Translations under genes and position numbers: made by a program
Notes under the pieces: model-generated
The model's database searches: none
What the model was told of the DNA's origin: nothing
The model's input: only the letters and a program-made list of their open reading frames with translations
Shown here: positions 1 through 5,016 of the stretch, piece after piece
How the letters are laid out: every line of letters starts with the position of its first letter
Position numbering within the stretch: the first letter of the stretch is position 1
Assembly (NCBI GenBank): GCA_015485035.1
Contig: WFUI01000232.1
Coordinates: 1-5,016 of the forward strand
Direction: 5' to 3'
Length of the DNA stretch: 5,016 nt
Origin: Mariprofundus sp.
Lineage (GTDB): Bacteria; Pseudomonadota; Zetaproteobacteria; Mariprofundales; Mariprofundaceae

Positions 1-21
1 TTTCTGCAAGGCGCGCAACAT
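1..21 (-). CDS. Possible first codons of the gene downstream of ftsX (partial)
   Basis: After the ftsX stop, the minus strand has an ATG at 21 that opens Met-Leu-Arg-Ala-Leu-Gln-Lys before the window ends. A short basic start of this kind would suit a signal peptide. In many bacteria without the E. coli arrangement, an M23 peptidase or EnvC-like activator follows ftsX, but nothing visible here proves that. An alternative ATG at 29, in another frame, has a GGA eight bases upstream and would read MALCCAPCR, which is an unusual cysteine-rich start. The gap from the ftsX stop is 38 to 46 bp, so co-transcription with ftsEX is plausible. Too little is present for a functional call, and even the existence of the gene is inferred. 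Confidence 0.25.
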
Positions 22-67
22 AATGCCATTGTAGTTGTCCGTCAAATTCTATTCGGGACAAGAATGT

Positions 68-955
68 CTACGTGACAGATTCTGAAGAAACCACTCTGGC
101 CGTTGCAATCACAGCGCCAAAGGTGCCAACGAGGCTGCCACTTATCAGGAGTGGCAGCAATAATACCCAGTTGCTTAAATCCACCTGCATAGTGGCAAAC
201 CAGTCATGGGACCCTAATACGACGGGCCAAAGCAGTAGCCATGCTATAAAGCCTGCACCGGCTCCAAGTACCATGCCTTCAAGAATAAACGGCATGCGAA
301 CAAACCATTCCTGTGCCCCCATTAAACGCATCAGGTGAATTTCATCGGCGCGGGCCAACAACGTCATGCGCAGGGTGTTGGAAATAATGAGTGCCATGGC
401 CAGAGCCAGGATCAACGATGCAAACCAGACCAGATATCTGGCCTGAGAAATCCAGTGATGAGCCTGAGCCAGATTGACTTCATCCTCATTGACCTGGGCA
501 CCGAATCGGGATGCAATATCACGAATATCAGAAAACAGAAACTCGGATTGCTCGTCTAATAGCGATAATTCAAAGGTAACAGGCAGACGCTCGGCCAGCT
601 CTTTCTGGTTCATTCCGGCATCATGTAACCAGTTCTGCATCCAGCGGGCGGCTTCTTCAGCAGATATTTTTCTGACAGCGGCGATTTGCGGGATGGTTTC
701 CAGTTTTTGTTTCAGCTTGATAGATTGATCCTTATCAGCAGAATCCAGATAGACGTGGATATGAATATCCTGTTGCCAGCTGCCAACCCACTGGCTGGCA
801 GCTTGCATGCCCAGCCAGATTGCACCTATAGCCCATAATGCAATGCAGACAATCATCAGGGCGAGAACCTGATGAATACCGAATGGGGGCAAATGAAAGC
901 CGCCGGGGAGTCGGGGGGTTACCTTATCCGGAATAACTTCGGTGCGTTTATTCAT
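68..955 (-). CDS. ftsX: Cell division protein FtsX (ABC-type permease-like subunit)
   Basis: This is the inner-membrane partner of FtsE. FtsEX is not a typical transporter: it passes ATP-driven conformational change to periplasmic activators of septal peptidoglycan hydrolases (family knowledge). The 295-residue product has four predicted membrane segments, at about 29-50, 173-195, 226-247 and 263-286. A periplasmic domain of about 120 residues lies between the first two, as expected for FtsX. The conserved FtsX/MacB-type cytoplasmic stretch is at 193-214, including NTLRMTLLARADEI and LMRLMGA, followed by PFILEG at 222-227. The start at 955 was chosen over upstream in-frame starts at 979 and 1030 because AGGA lies seven bases upstream and the ATG overlaps the ftsE stop within ATGAATAA. 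The N-terminal cytoplasmic tail is short (about 28 residues) and the protein is shorter than the E. coli form (about 350 residues). It is followed by a TAG stop. Confidence 0.96.
   Translation of the reverse strand: MNKRTEVIPDKVTPRLPGGFHLPPFGIHQVLALMIVCIALWAIGAIWLGMQAASQWVGSWQQDIHIHVYLDSADKDQSIKLKQKLETIPQIAAVRKISAEEAARWMQNWLHDAGMNQKELAERLPVTFELSLLDEQSEFLFSDIRDIASRFGAQVNEDEVNLAQAHHWISQARYLVWFASLILALAMALIISNTLRMTLLARADEIHLMRLMGAQEWFVRMPFILEGMVLGAGAGFIAWLLLWPVVLGSHDWFATMQVDLSNWVLLLPLLISGSLVGTFGAVIATARVVSSESVT
134..158. repeat. Perfect inverted repeat near the ftsX 3' end
   Basis: GCTGCCACT at 134-142 and AGTGGCAGC at 150-158 form a 9-bp perfect stem with a 7-base loop, within the codons for the last membrane segment of FtsX. 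No T-run follows on either strand. It may pair in the ftsEX mRNA, or it may be incidental to Leu/Ser/Gly codons. Confidence 0.55.
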
Positions 956-1631
956 AACCACTTCCTGCCAGTGATCCATTGTGTAATTGCACCACACGGC
1001 CCGGATGTGACTCCAGTAAATGCAGATCATGCGTGGCCATGATGACGGTTGTGCCCTGGCGATTCAGTGCCGTAAGATAATCCAGTACCCGGCGTGCAGT
1101 ATCCACATCCAGGTTGCCGGTTGGCTCGTCAGCCAGAATGACCGCCGGATTGGCGGTCATGGCGCGGGCAATGGCAACACGCTGTTGCTCACCGCCGGAC
1201 AGGGCTTCCGGATAGGACCATAACCGGTCAGCCAGACCCACATAAGCCAGTACTTTGCGCACGCGTGGAATCAGACGCTCGGTTTTCCAGCCCTGCACAC
1301 GCAATGGCAATGCTACATTTTCAAAAACGGTGCGTGAAAACAGCAAACGGTGATCCTGGAAAATAATGCCGGTTCGTCGCCTAAGCTCACGCACTTTTGC
1401 CTCACCGGCGGAGCGCATATCTGTTTGCTGTACCGTCAATGTGCCAGATGTCGGACGAATCCCGCCGTAAAACATGCGCAACAGGGAAGATTTTCCGGCT
1501 CCGCTTTCTCCGACAAGATAGACAAACTGCCCCTGTGAAATATCCAGGGTCAGGCCGGAAAGGGCTGTTTTTCCGGTCGGGTATCGGAGCATGAGGCGCT
1601 GCATTTGAATCATGGAATGGTCTGCTGACAT
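948..1631 (-). CDS. ftsE: Cell division ATP-binding protein FtsE
   Basis: This is the cytoplasmic ABC ATPase that powers FtsX and links the complex to the divisome (family knowledge). The 227-residue product has every ABC motif: Walker A GESGAGKS at 41-48, Q-loop Gln92 in FQDHRLL, signature LSGGEQ at 144-149, Walker B VILADE at 164-169, D-loop NLD at 173-175 and switch His201 in ATHD. FQDHRLL followed by [11 protein letters not shown] is the wording typical of FtsE rather than LolD or other exporters, and the ftsX neighbour settles the call. It is first in the operon and overlaps ftsX by 8 bp. The start is uncertain: ATG at 1631 gives the usual length plus a few residues, while Met7 at 1613 would begin MIQMQRL, closer to typical FtsE starts. 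Neither has a good Shine-Dalgarno sequence. Confidence 0.96.
   Translation of the reverse strand: MSADHSMIQMQRLMLRYPTGKTALSGLTLDISQGQFVYLVGESGAGKSSLLRMFYGGIRPTSGTLTVQQTDMRSAGEAKVRELRRRTGIIFQDHRLLFSRTVFENVALPLRVQGWKTERLIPRVRKVLAYVGLADRLWSYPEALSGGEQQRVAIARAMTANPAVILADEPTGNLDVDTARRVLDYLTALNRQGTTVIMATHDLHLLESHPGRVVQLHNGSLAGSGYE
963..966 (-). promoter_or_regulatory. Ribosome binding site of ftsX, inside the ftsE 3' end
   Basis: AGGA on the minus strand lies seven bases before the ATG at 955. It sits in the last codons of ftsE, so ftsX translation probably depends on ribosomes finishing ftsE. This site decides the ftsX start. Confidence 0.75.
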
Positions 1632-1684
1632 GGCTGCAAACGGTAGCTTCGGTGTGCCTGCCTGTCACTGGCGGATAGTGTTCA

Positions 1685-1715
1685 ATTATATGTCCTGATT
1701 TCATGCTGCTGACAA
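1685..1715 (-). promoter_or_regulatory. Candidate sigma70-type promoter for ftsEX
   Basis: On the minus strand, a perfect TATAAT occupies 1690-1685. A TTGTCA box (5 of 6 matches to TTGACA) lies at 1715-1710, separated by 19 bases. The spacing is longer than the preferred 17, so the -35 match may be fortuitous, but the -10 is exact. It would start transcription near 1678, giving an ftsE leader of about 47 bases. It is predicted by eye from consensus only. Confidence 0.5.
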
Positions 1716-1735
1716 ATGGCAGGTAAATATTCAAT

Positions 1736-1774
1736 ATGCGCGCATGCATCTTGAATGTCCGAACTGCCAGATAA
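1736..1774 (+). other. Possible 12-codon ORF overlapping the start of the zinc-ribbon gene
   Basis: ATG at 1736 opens a 12-codon frame that ends at TAA 1772-1774, in a different frame from the zinc-ribbon gene and across its start codon at 1744. An AGGT at 1721-1724 is 11 bases from this ATG, but 19 bases from the main start, so it is better placed for the short ORF. It may be chance; if translated it would influence initiation of the main gene. Confidence 0.2.
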
Positions 1775-2406
1775 ATTATGAGATCACGCACGATGTTGAA
1801 GATGTTTTATTCGTCTGTCATCGATGTGGTTTTGAATTTTCGGCGACTGATCAGCTTTATCCTGAAGATAAGCAACCGGAGCTTGCTCCGGTTCGAAAAA
1901 CAGCACATATATGGCCGTGGTTTGTGGTTATGCTGCTGCTGGTTATCAGTAGCGGGTTTTGGTTGCAGAAAGATGCATGGCTGGATAATCGCTGGTTTCG
2001 CAGCACGCTGATCAATGTCGGCTTTGATATGCCATTACGCGCCAAAGACTGGCGCATCGTCTCCGAAAGCGTGCGGTCTGTCTGGATTACCCGTAATGAT
2101 GATAGCAGGGTTTTACTCATTCGGGGAAAAATAAAAAACCTGCTGGCCAGTGATATGCTATTGCCAAATATTGAAATAACCTTTTTTTCGAAAACGGAAC
2201 CGGACAAACAGATTGCAAGATATTCGTTTGAAATAGATTTGCCGTCGTCCGGGAAGCTTGTTCGCCGGGTGCCGTATTCCAGGCCTGCCAGAGATAATAT
2301 GCCGGTACGGGGGCTGGGCAGCCGTGCTTTCACGATACTGGTGGACCCGGTGCCCGAAGCAATCGGTGACTTTACCCTAACGCCGAGCCTCAGGACATCA
2401 GGTTAG
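1744..2406 (+). CDS. Zinc-ribbon (MJ0042-type) single-pass membrane protein, DUF3426-like
   Basis: The 220-residue product has three parts. An N-terminal zinc ribbon has CPNC at residues 5-8 and CHRC at 25-28, the CxxC-x16-CxxC pattern of the MJ0042 family. An acidic linker follows, then one hydrophobic segment at about 56-74 (IWPWFVVMLLLVISSGFWL). The C-terminal domain of about 145 residues contains VLLIRGKIKN, LLPNIEITFF and a RAFTILVDP end, like DUF3426 proteins of proteobacteria. The ribbon is probably cytoplasmic and the C-terminal domain periplasmic (inference). The function is unknown; in this family the ribbon could bind nucleic acid or protein. The ATG at 1744 places the first cysteine at residue 5, as usual for the family. 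The nearest SD-like sequence is too far away (AGGT, 19 bases). The gene stands alone, divergent from ftsE and convergent with ispF. Confidence 0.88.
   Translation: MHLECPNCQINYEITHDVEDVLFVCHRCGFEFSATDQLYPEDKQPELAPVRKTAHIWPWFVVMLLLVISSGFWLQKDAWLDNRWFRSTLINVGFDMPLRAKDWRIVSESVRSVWITRNDDSRVLLIRGKIKNLLASDMLLPNIEITFFSKTEPDKQIARYSFEIDLPSSGKLVRRVPYSRPARDNMPVRGLGSRAFTILVDPVPEAIGDFTLTPSLRTSG
1874..1893. repeat. Perfect inverted repeat inside the zinc-ribbon gene
   Basis: AACCGGAGC at 1874-1882 and its exact complement GCTCCGGTT at 1885-1893 flank TT, giving a GC-rich hairpin in the part encoding Gln-Pro-Glu-Leu-Ala-Pro-Val, the linker between ribbon and membrane segment. No T-tract follows on either strand, so it is not an ordinary intrinsic terminator. 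Confidence 0.6.
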
Positions 2407-2437
2407 CGGTTACAGTTTTTGATGCTATGGCCTGAAT

Positions 2438-2926
2438 TCAACGATTACGGATTACCAGTGCCACAGCCTCAGCTGCAATGCCCTCCTTTCTGCCGATAAA
2501 ACCCAGCCGTTCAGTGGTTGTTGCTTTGATATTCACATCTTGCTCGGAAACCAGAAGGAGGGCAGCCATGTTTTTTTTCATGTGCGGCACATACGGCGCA
2601 ATTTTGGGCTCCTGTGCCATGATGGTGCAGTCAATATTGCCAATCTCCCACCCCAGTGTCTTGAGCAATTTCACTGTCTGTGCAACAAACAATGCACTGT
2701 CTGCATTTTTATATTGTGCATCGGTATCGGGAAAATGCTGGCCAATATCACCCTGACCCACGGCTCCCAGCAATGCATCGCACAGGGCGTGGTATAATAC
2801 ATCTGCATCGGAATGACCGGCCAGACCGCGCTCATACGGGATTTCAACTCCGGCCAGGATCAGTTTTCTGTGATCGGCAAACGGATGCACATCATATCCT
2901 TGCCCTACGCGGATATCTATTTTCAT
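2438..2926 (-). CDS. ispF: 2-C-methyl-D-erythritol 2,4-cyclodiphosphate synthase
   Basis: IspF cyclises CDP-ME 2-phosphate to MEcPP with release of CMP, the fifth step of the MEP isoprenoid pathway, as a cytoplasmic homotrimer with an active-site metal (family knowledge). The 162-residue product is of normal length. The metal ligands are visible as Asp12 and His14 in GQGYDVHPF, and His46 in the HSDADVLYHAL block at 38-48. FPDTD lies at 65-69, and the signature NIKATTTERLGFIGRKEGIA lies at 132-151. ATG 2926 was preferred over the in-frame TTG at 2932 because AGGGGA lies six bases upstream of the ATG. The start is 21 bp after the ispD stop, so the two are co-transcribed. The coding strand has a run of eight A at 2571-2578 encoding Lys-Lys-Asn. 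Confidence 0.97.
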   Translation of the reverse strand: MKIDIRVGQGYDVHPFADHRKLILAGVEIPYERGLAGHSDADVLYHALCDALLGAVGQGDIGQHFPDTDAQYKNADSALFVAQTVKLLKTLGWEIGNIDCTIMAQEPKIAPYVPHMKKNMAALLLVSEQDVNIKATTTERLGFIGRKEGIAAEAVALVIRNR

Positions 2927-2932
2927 CAACAA

Positions 2933-2938
2933 TCCCCT
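2933..2938 (-). promoter_or_regulatory. Ribosome binding site of ispF
   Basis: AGGGGA on the minus strand, six bases before ATG 2926, is the strongest Shine-Dalgarno match among the minus-strand genes here. It sets the ispF start and lies in the short ispD-ispF gap. Confidence 0.8.
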
Positions 2939-2947
2939 TTTCGGATA

Positions 2948-3634
2948 TTAATCATGACCGTCAAGTATCGATGCCATCCATGCCAAATCTTCCATTGTGG
3001 TGATTTTCCGGTTCTGAACATCGCCTTTGCTGACATGGACATCAAATCCGGCAGCTTCAAGCAGCGATGCATCATCGGTATGCATATGTAAACGATTTGA
3101 CTCCTGCATGATGGCTTTTTCAAACCACTGACGTTTTGCTACCTGTGGCGTTTGCACGGCTCTGAGGTATTGACGTTGTGGCGTTTCCAGTACCTTGCCT
3201 TGTGAATCAATAAGCTTGATTGTATCATGAACCTGCAGGCCGGGGACTGCAGCGCCAAATCGTTCGGCGACATCCAGCACATCGGATAATAATGCCTGCG
3301 ATGGCAATGGTCGGGCGGCGTCGTGTACGGCTACCAGTTCAACATGTTTTGGTAAGGCAGCCAATCCCCTCTGCATGGATATAGAACGTTCTGCACCACC
3401 GGTCACGGCCGGTAACACACTGAACGGAAAAGATCTGTCTGCAATCAGTCTGGCGAAATGGTGATCCCCTTCGGCAATGACAGGCTGAACCATGCTGATC
3501 CGTGGTTCCAGTGCCAGGTGCTCCAGTGTATGCAGGACAATGGCTTTGCCGTTTACCTCGACATATTGTTTGGGCATCTCGCCGCCAAACCGGCGCCCGC
3601 TTCCGGCGGCTAATAACAGGACAGCTGTTTCCAT
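2948..3634 (-). CDS. ispD: 2-C-methyl-D-erythritol 4-phosphate cytidylyltransferase
   Basis: IspD joins MEP and CTP to give CDP-ME and pyrophosphate, the third MEP-pathway step, in the cytoplasm (family knowledge). Read from ATG 3634 the product has 228 residues, normal for the family. The nucleotide-binding start LLLAAGSGRRFG and PKQY includes Arg15 and Lys22, equivalent to the catalytic Arg20 and Lys27 of E. coli. Further family motifs are GGAERS at 79-84, VHDAARP at 103-109, DTIK at 137-140, QTPQ at 161-164, TDDAS at 186-190 and QNRKITT at 207-213. An in-frame ATG at 3700 would add 22 residues. It has AGGG six bases upstream, whereas 3634 has no SD. I kept 3634 because it matches the usual N-terminus. 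The gene is first in the ispD-ispF pair and divergent from valS. Confidence 0.95.
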   Translation of the reverse strand: METAVLLLAAGSGRRFGGEMPKQYVEVNGKAIVLHTLEHLALEPRISMVQPVIAEGDHHFARLIADRSFPFSVLPAVTGGAERSISMQRGLAALPKHVELVAVHDAARPLPSQALLSDVLDVAERFGAAVPGLQVHDTIKLIDSQGKVLETPQRQYLRAVQTPQVAKRQWFEKAIMQESNRLHMHTDDASLLEAAGFDVHVSKGDVQNRKITTMEDLAWMASILDGHD

Positions 3635-3706
3635 GTTCGTGATTGTGTCGCTTTGTACTGTGCGGTCAATGCCGGTATCGAATCGGGGGTGAAATAGCAT
3701 TGATCG

Positions 3707-3710
3707 CCCT
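3707..3710 (-). promoter_or_regulatory. SD-like site supporting an alternative ispD start at 3700
   Basis: AGGG on the minus strand, six bases before the in-frame ATG at 3700. If used, IspD would carry a 22-residue extension beginning MLFHPRFDTG. The conventional start at 3634 lacks any such motif, so the true start is open. Confidence 0.4.
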
Positions 3711-3725
3711 GAAAATATGTGCAGG

Positions 3726-3753
3726 TTGCCCGATTTCCCCTTGCACGTAGCAT
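3726..3753 (+). promoter_or_regulatory. Weak candidate promoter for valS
   Basis: TTGCCC at 3726-3731 (4 of 6 to TTGACA), then 16 bases, then TAGCAT at 3748-3753 (4 of 6 to TATAAT). A competing pair, TTGCAC 3741-3746 with TAAATT 3762-3767 at 15 bases, is about as good. The divergent gap must hold a valS promoter, but neither match is strong. I see no leader hairpin or T-box element. Confidence 0.25.
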
Positions 3754-3778
3754 GCGCCGACTAAATTTAACCCCAGAC

Positions 3779-3784
3779 TGAGGA
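3779..3784 (+). promoter_or_regulatory. Ribosome binding site of valS
   Basis: TGAGGA ends five bases before ATG 3790, a good Shine-Dalgarno sequence that fixes the valS start. Confidence 0.8.
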
Positions 3785-3789
3785 ATTCC

Positions 3790-5016
3790 ATGAGCCAGCA
3801 CGAGCTAGCTAAAACCTACGACCCGCAGGCAGTCGAGCCTGCCATCAATGATCAGTGGTTGAACTCTGATGCATTCAAGCCTGCCCCGGCTGATGAAAAT
3901 TATTGTATTGTGATTCCGCCACCGAATGTGACCGGCAGTTTGCATATGGGGCATGCCTTCACCTTTACCATTCAGGATATGCTGATTCGCTGGCAGCGTC
4001 TGCAGGGGAAATCCACACTGTGGCAGCCGGGTACCGATCATGCCGGTATTGCCACCCAGATGGTGGTGGAGCGATTGCTGGATAAGGAAGGGGTTCACCG
4101 GAGGGATCTGGGGCGCGAACGGTTTCTGGATCGGGTGTGGGAGTGGAAGGAGGAGTCCGGCGGCACGATTGTGAATCAGCTCAAACGGCTCGGTGCATCC
4201 TGCGACTGGTCGCGTGAACGTTTTACGCTGGATGAAGGGCTGTCCCGATCGGTCAAAGAGGTATTTGTTCGTCTCTATGAAGAAGGACTGATTTATCGCG
4301 GCAAACGTCTGGTTAACTGGGATCCGGTACTGGAAACAGCGGTTTCCGATCTGGAAGTTGTGCATGATGAAGAGCAGGGCTATTTCTGGCATATGTGTTA
4401 TCCGCATGCCGATGATCCGAGCAAGCATGTCATTGTTGCTACCACGCGTCCGGAAACCATGTTCGGTGATGCAGCCGTAGCTGTACATCCGGATGATGCG
4501 CGTTATCAGGGACTGATTGGTAAAGAGTTAATTCTACCGCTGACAGGGCGCACGATTCCTGTCATTGCCGATGATTATGTCGATCCGGAGTTCGGTACCG
4601 GTTGTGTGAAGATTACACCGGCGCATGATTTTAACGATTACGATGTCGGTAAACGCCATGATTTGCCGTTGATCAATATTCTGACACCGCAGGCGCATCT
4701 GCTGGATGATGCGATTGTGCCGGAGAAATATCGCGGCATGGAACGCTATGAAGCGCGCGAGCATGTGGTTGCGGATCTCGATGCGGAAGGTCTGTTGCAT
4801 AAAATCGAGGAACATACGCATCAGGTAGGTCGAGGTGACCGTTCGCATGCTGTGCTGGAACCTTATCTGACCGATCAGTGGTATGTTGATATCAAGCCGC
4901 TGGCCGCACCGGCCATCAAGGCGGTGGAAGATGGCGATATTCGTTTTGTGCCACAGTTCTGGGAAAAGACCTACTTTGAATGGATGCGCAATATTCAGGA
5001 CTGGTGCATTTCCCGC
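3790..5016 (+). CDS. valS: Valine--tRNA ligase, N-terminal part (truncated by window end)
   Basis: This class I aminoacyl-tRNA synthetase charges tRNA-Val and hydrolyses mischarged Thr-tRNA in its editing domain (family knowledge). The window holds 409 codons from ATG 3790, open to the last base; complete bacterial ValRS is about 900-950 residues. The N-terminus [18 protein letters not shown] is typical. The ATP-binding HIGH motif appears as [15 protein letters not shown] (HMGH at 52-55). Next come [10 protein letters not shown] at 81-90, specific to ValRS, and NWDP at 176-179. The inserted CP1 editing domain is recognisable by [10 protein letters not shown] at 218-227 and [15 protein letters not shown] at 269-283. 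The last residues, QDWCISR, return to the catalytic core, whose KMSKS loop lies beyond the window. Its start carries a good SD, and it is divergent from ispD. Confidence 0.98.
   Translation, partial: MSQHELAKTYDPQAVEPAINDQWLNSDAFKPAPADENYCIVIPPPNVTGSLHMGHAFTFTIQDMLIRWQRLQGKSTLWQPGTDHAGIATQMVVERLLDKEGVHRRDLGRERFLDRVWEWKEESGGTIVNQLKRLGASCDWSRERFTLDEGLSRSVKEVFVRLYEEGLIYRGKRLVNWDPVLETAVSDLEVVHDEEQGYFWHMCYPHADDPSKHVIVATTRPETMFGDAAVAVHPDDARYQGLIGKELILPLTGRTIPVIADDYVDPEFGTGCVKITPAHDFNDYDVGKRHDLPLINILTPQAHLLDDAIVPEKYRGMERYEAREHVVADLDAEGLLHKIEEHTHQVGRGDRSHAVLEPYLTDQWYVDIKPLAAPAIKAVEDGDIRFVPQFWEKTYFEWMRNIQDWCISR

Noticed and set aside
1..70. The ftsX frame stays open for about 20 codons after its TAG stop
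   Set aside because: FtsX already ends normally after its fourth membrane segment, so this is not a truncated longer protein.
774..800. Inverted repeat TGCCAGC / GCTGGCA in ftsX
   Set aside because: A 7-bp stem with a 13-base loop inside coding sequence is easily expected by chance.
1402..1791. Open frame of 129 codons on the minus strand, in another frame across the ftsE start
   Set aside because: It runs through the ftsE Walker A region out of frame and through the divergent promoter region, and resembles no known family.
1857..2333. Open frame of 158 codons on the minus strand
   Set aside because: Antisense to the zinc-ribbon gene, whose CxxC pairs and membrane segment make the plus strand the coding one.
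2407..2437. Bidirectional terminator between the convergent zinc-ribbon gene and ispF
   Set aside because: The 31-bp gap has only a T5 run and no stable GC-rich stem beside it; I cannot support a terminator.
3762..3769. Palindrome TAAATTTA between ispD and valS as an operator
   Set aside because: Eight AT-only bases are too short and low in complexity to support a binding site.
3805..4488. Open frame of 227 codons on the minus strand
   Set aside because: It lies wholly antisense to valS, which carries clear ValRS motifs. The product has no recognisable motif and looks like a shadow of GC-biased codons.
4534..4848. Open frame of 104 codons on the minus strand
   Set aside because: Antisense to the valS editing-domain region; no motif, no convincing start signal.
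1..5016. CRISPR array, tRNA, rRNA, insertion sequence, attachment site or defence system
   Set aside because: No spaced direct repeats, cloverleaf-like sequences, transposase or integrase motifs were seen on either strand; nearly all the DNA is occupied by six core genes.

Overview
This window is about 5 kb of compact, ordinary bacterial chromosome of roughly balanced base composition. It carries core housekeeping genes, and I see no mobile element, CRISPR array, tRNA, rRNA or phage gene. The gene set suggests a Gram-negative proteobacterium: an ftsE-ftsX pair, an MJ0042-type zinc-ribbon protein with one membrane segment (DUF3426-like), an adjacent ispD-ispF pair of the non-mevalonate isoprenoid pathway, and a bacterial-type valS. 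I cannot fix the class from the sequence. The layout is not that of E. coli, where ftsEX sits next to rpoH and ispDF next to ftsB and truD.

Layout. Positions 1-67 lie just downstream of ftsX and may hold the first codons of another minus-strand gene. ftsX (68-955) and ftsE (948-1631) form a minus-strand operon, transcribed ftsE then ftsX, with an 8-bp overlap. A 112-bp divergent intergenic region (1632-1743) holds a perfect TATAAT box for ftsE. The zinc-ribbon gene (1744-2406) stands alone on the plus strand and converges with ispF across 31 bp. ispF (2438-2926) and ispD (2948-3634, possibly starting at 3700) form a second minus-strand operon, transcribed ispD then ispF. Across a second divergent region, valS starts at 3790 on the plus strand and runs off the window after 409 codons.

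How the genes work. FtsE and FtsX form the ABC-type division complex that controls septal peptidoglycan hydrolases. IspD and IspF catalyse the third and fifth steps of the MEP pathway. That pathway supplies undecaprenyl phosphate for cell-wall synthesis and the side chains of quinones. ValRS charges tRNA-Val and edits misactivated threonine. The zinc-ribbon membrane protein has no assigned role.

I found no convincing undescribed system. The items worth a second look are small: perfect inverted repeats inside two coding regions, a short ORF overlapping the start of the zinc-ribbon gene, a start-site conflict in ispD, and an A8 tract in ispF.
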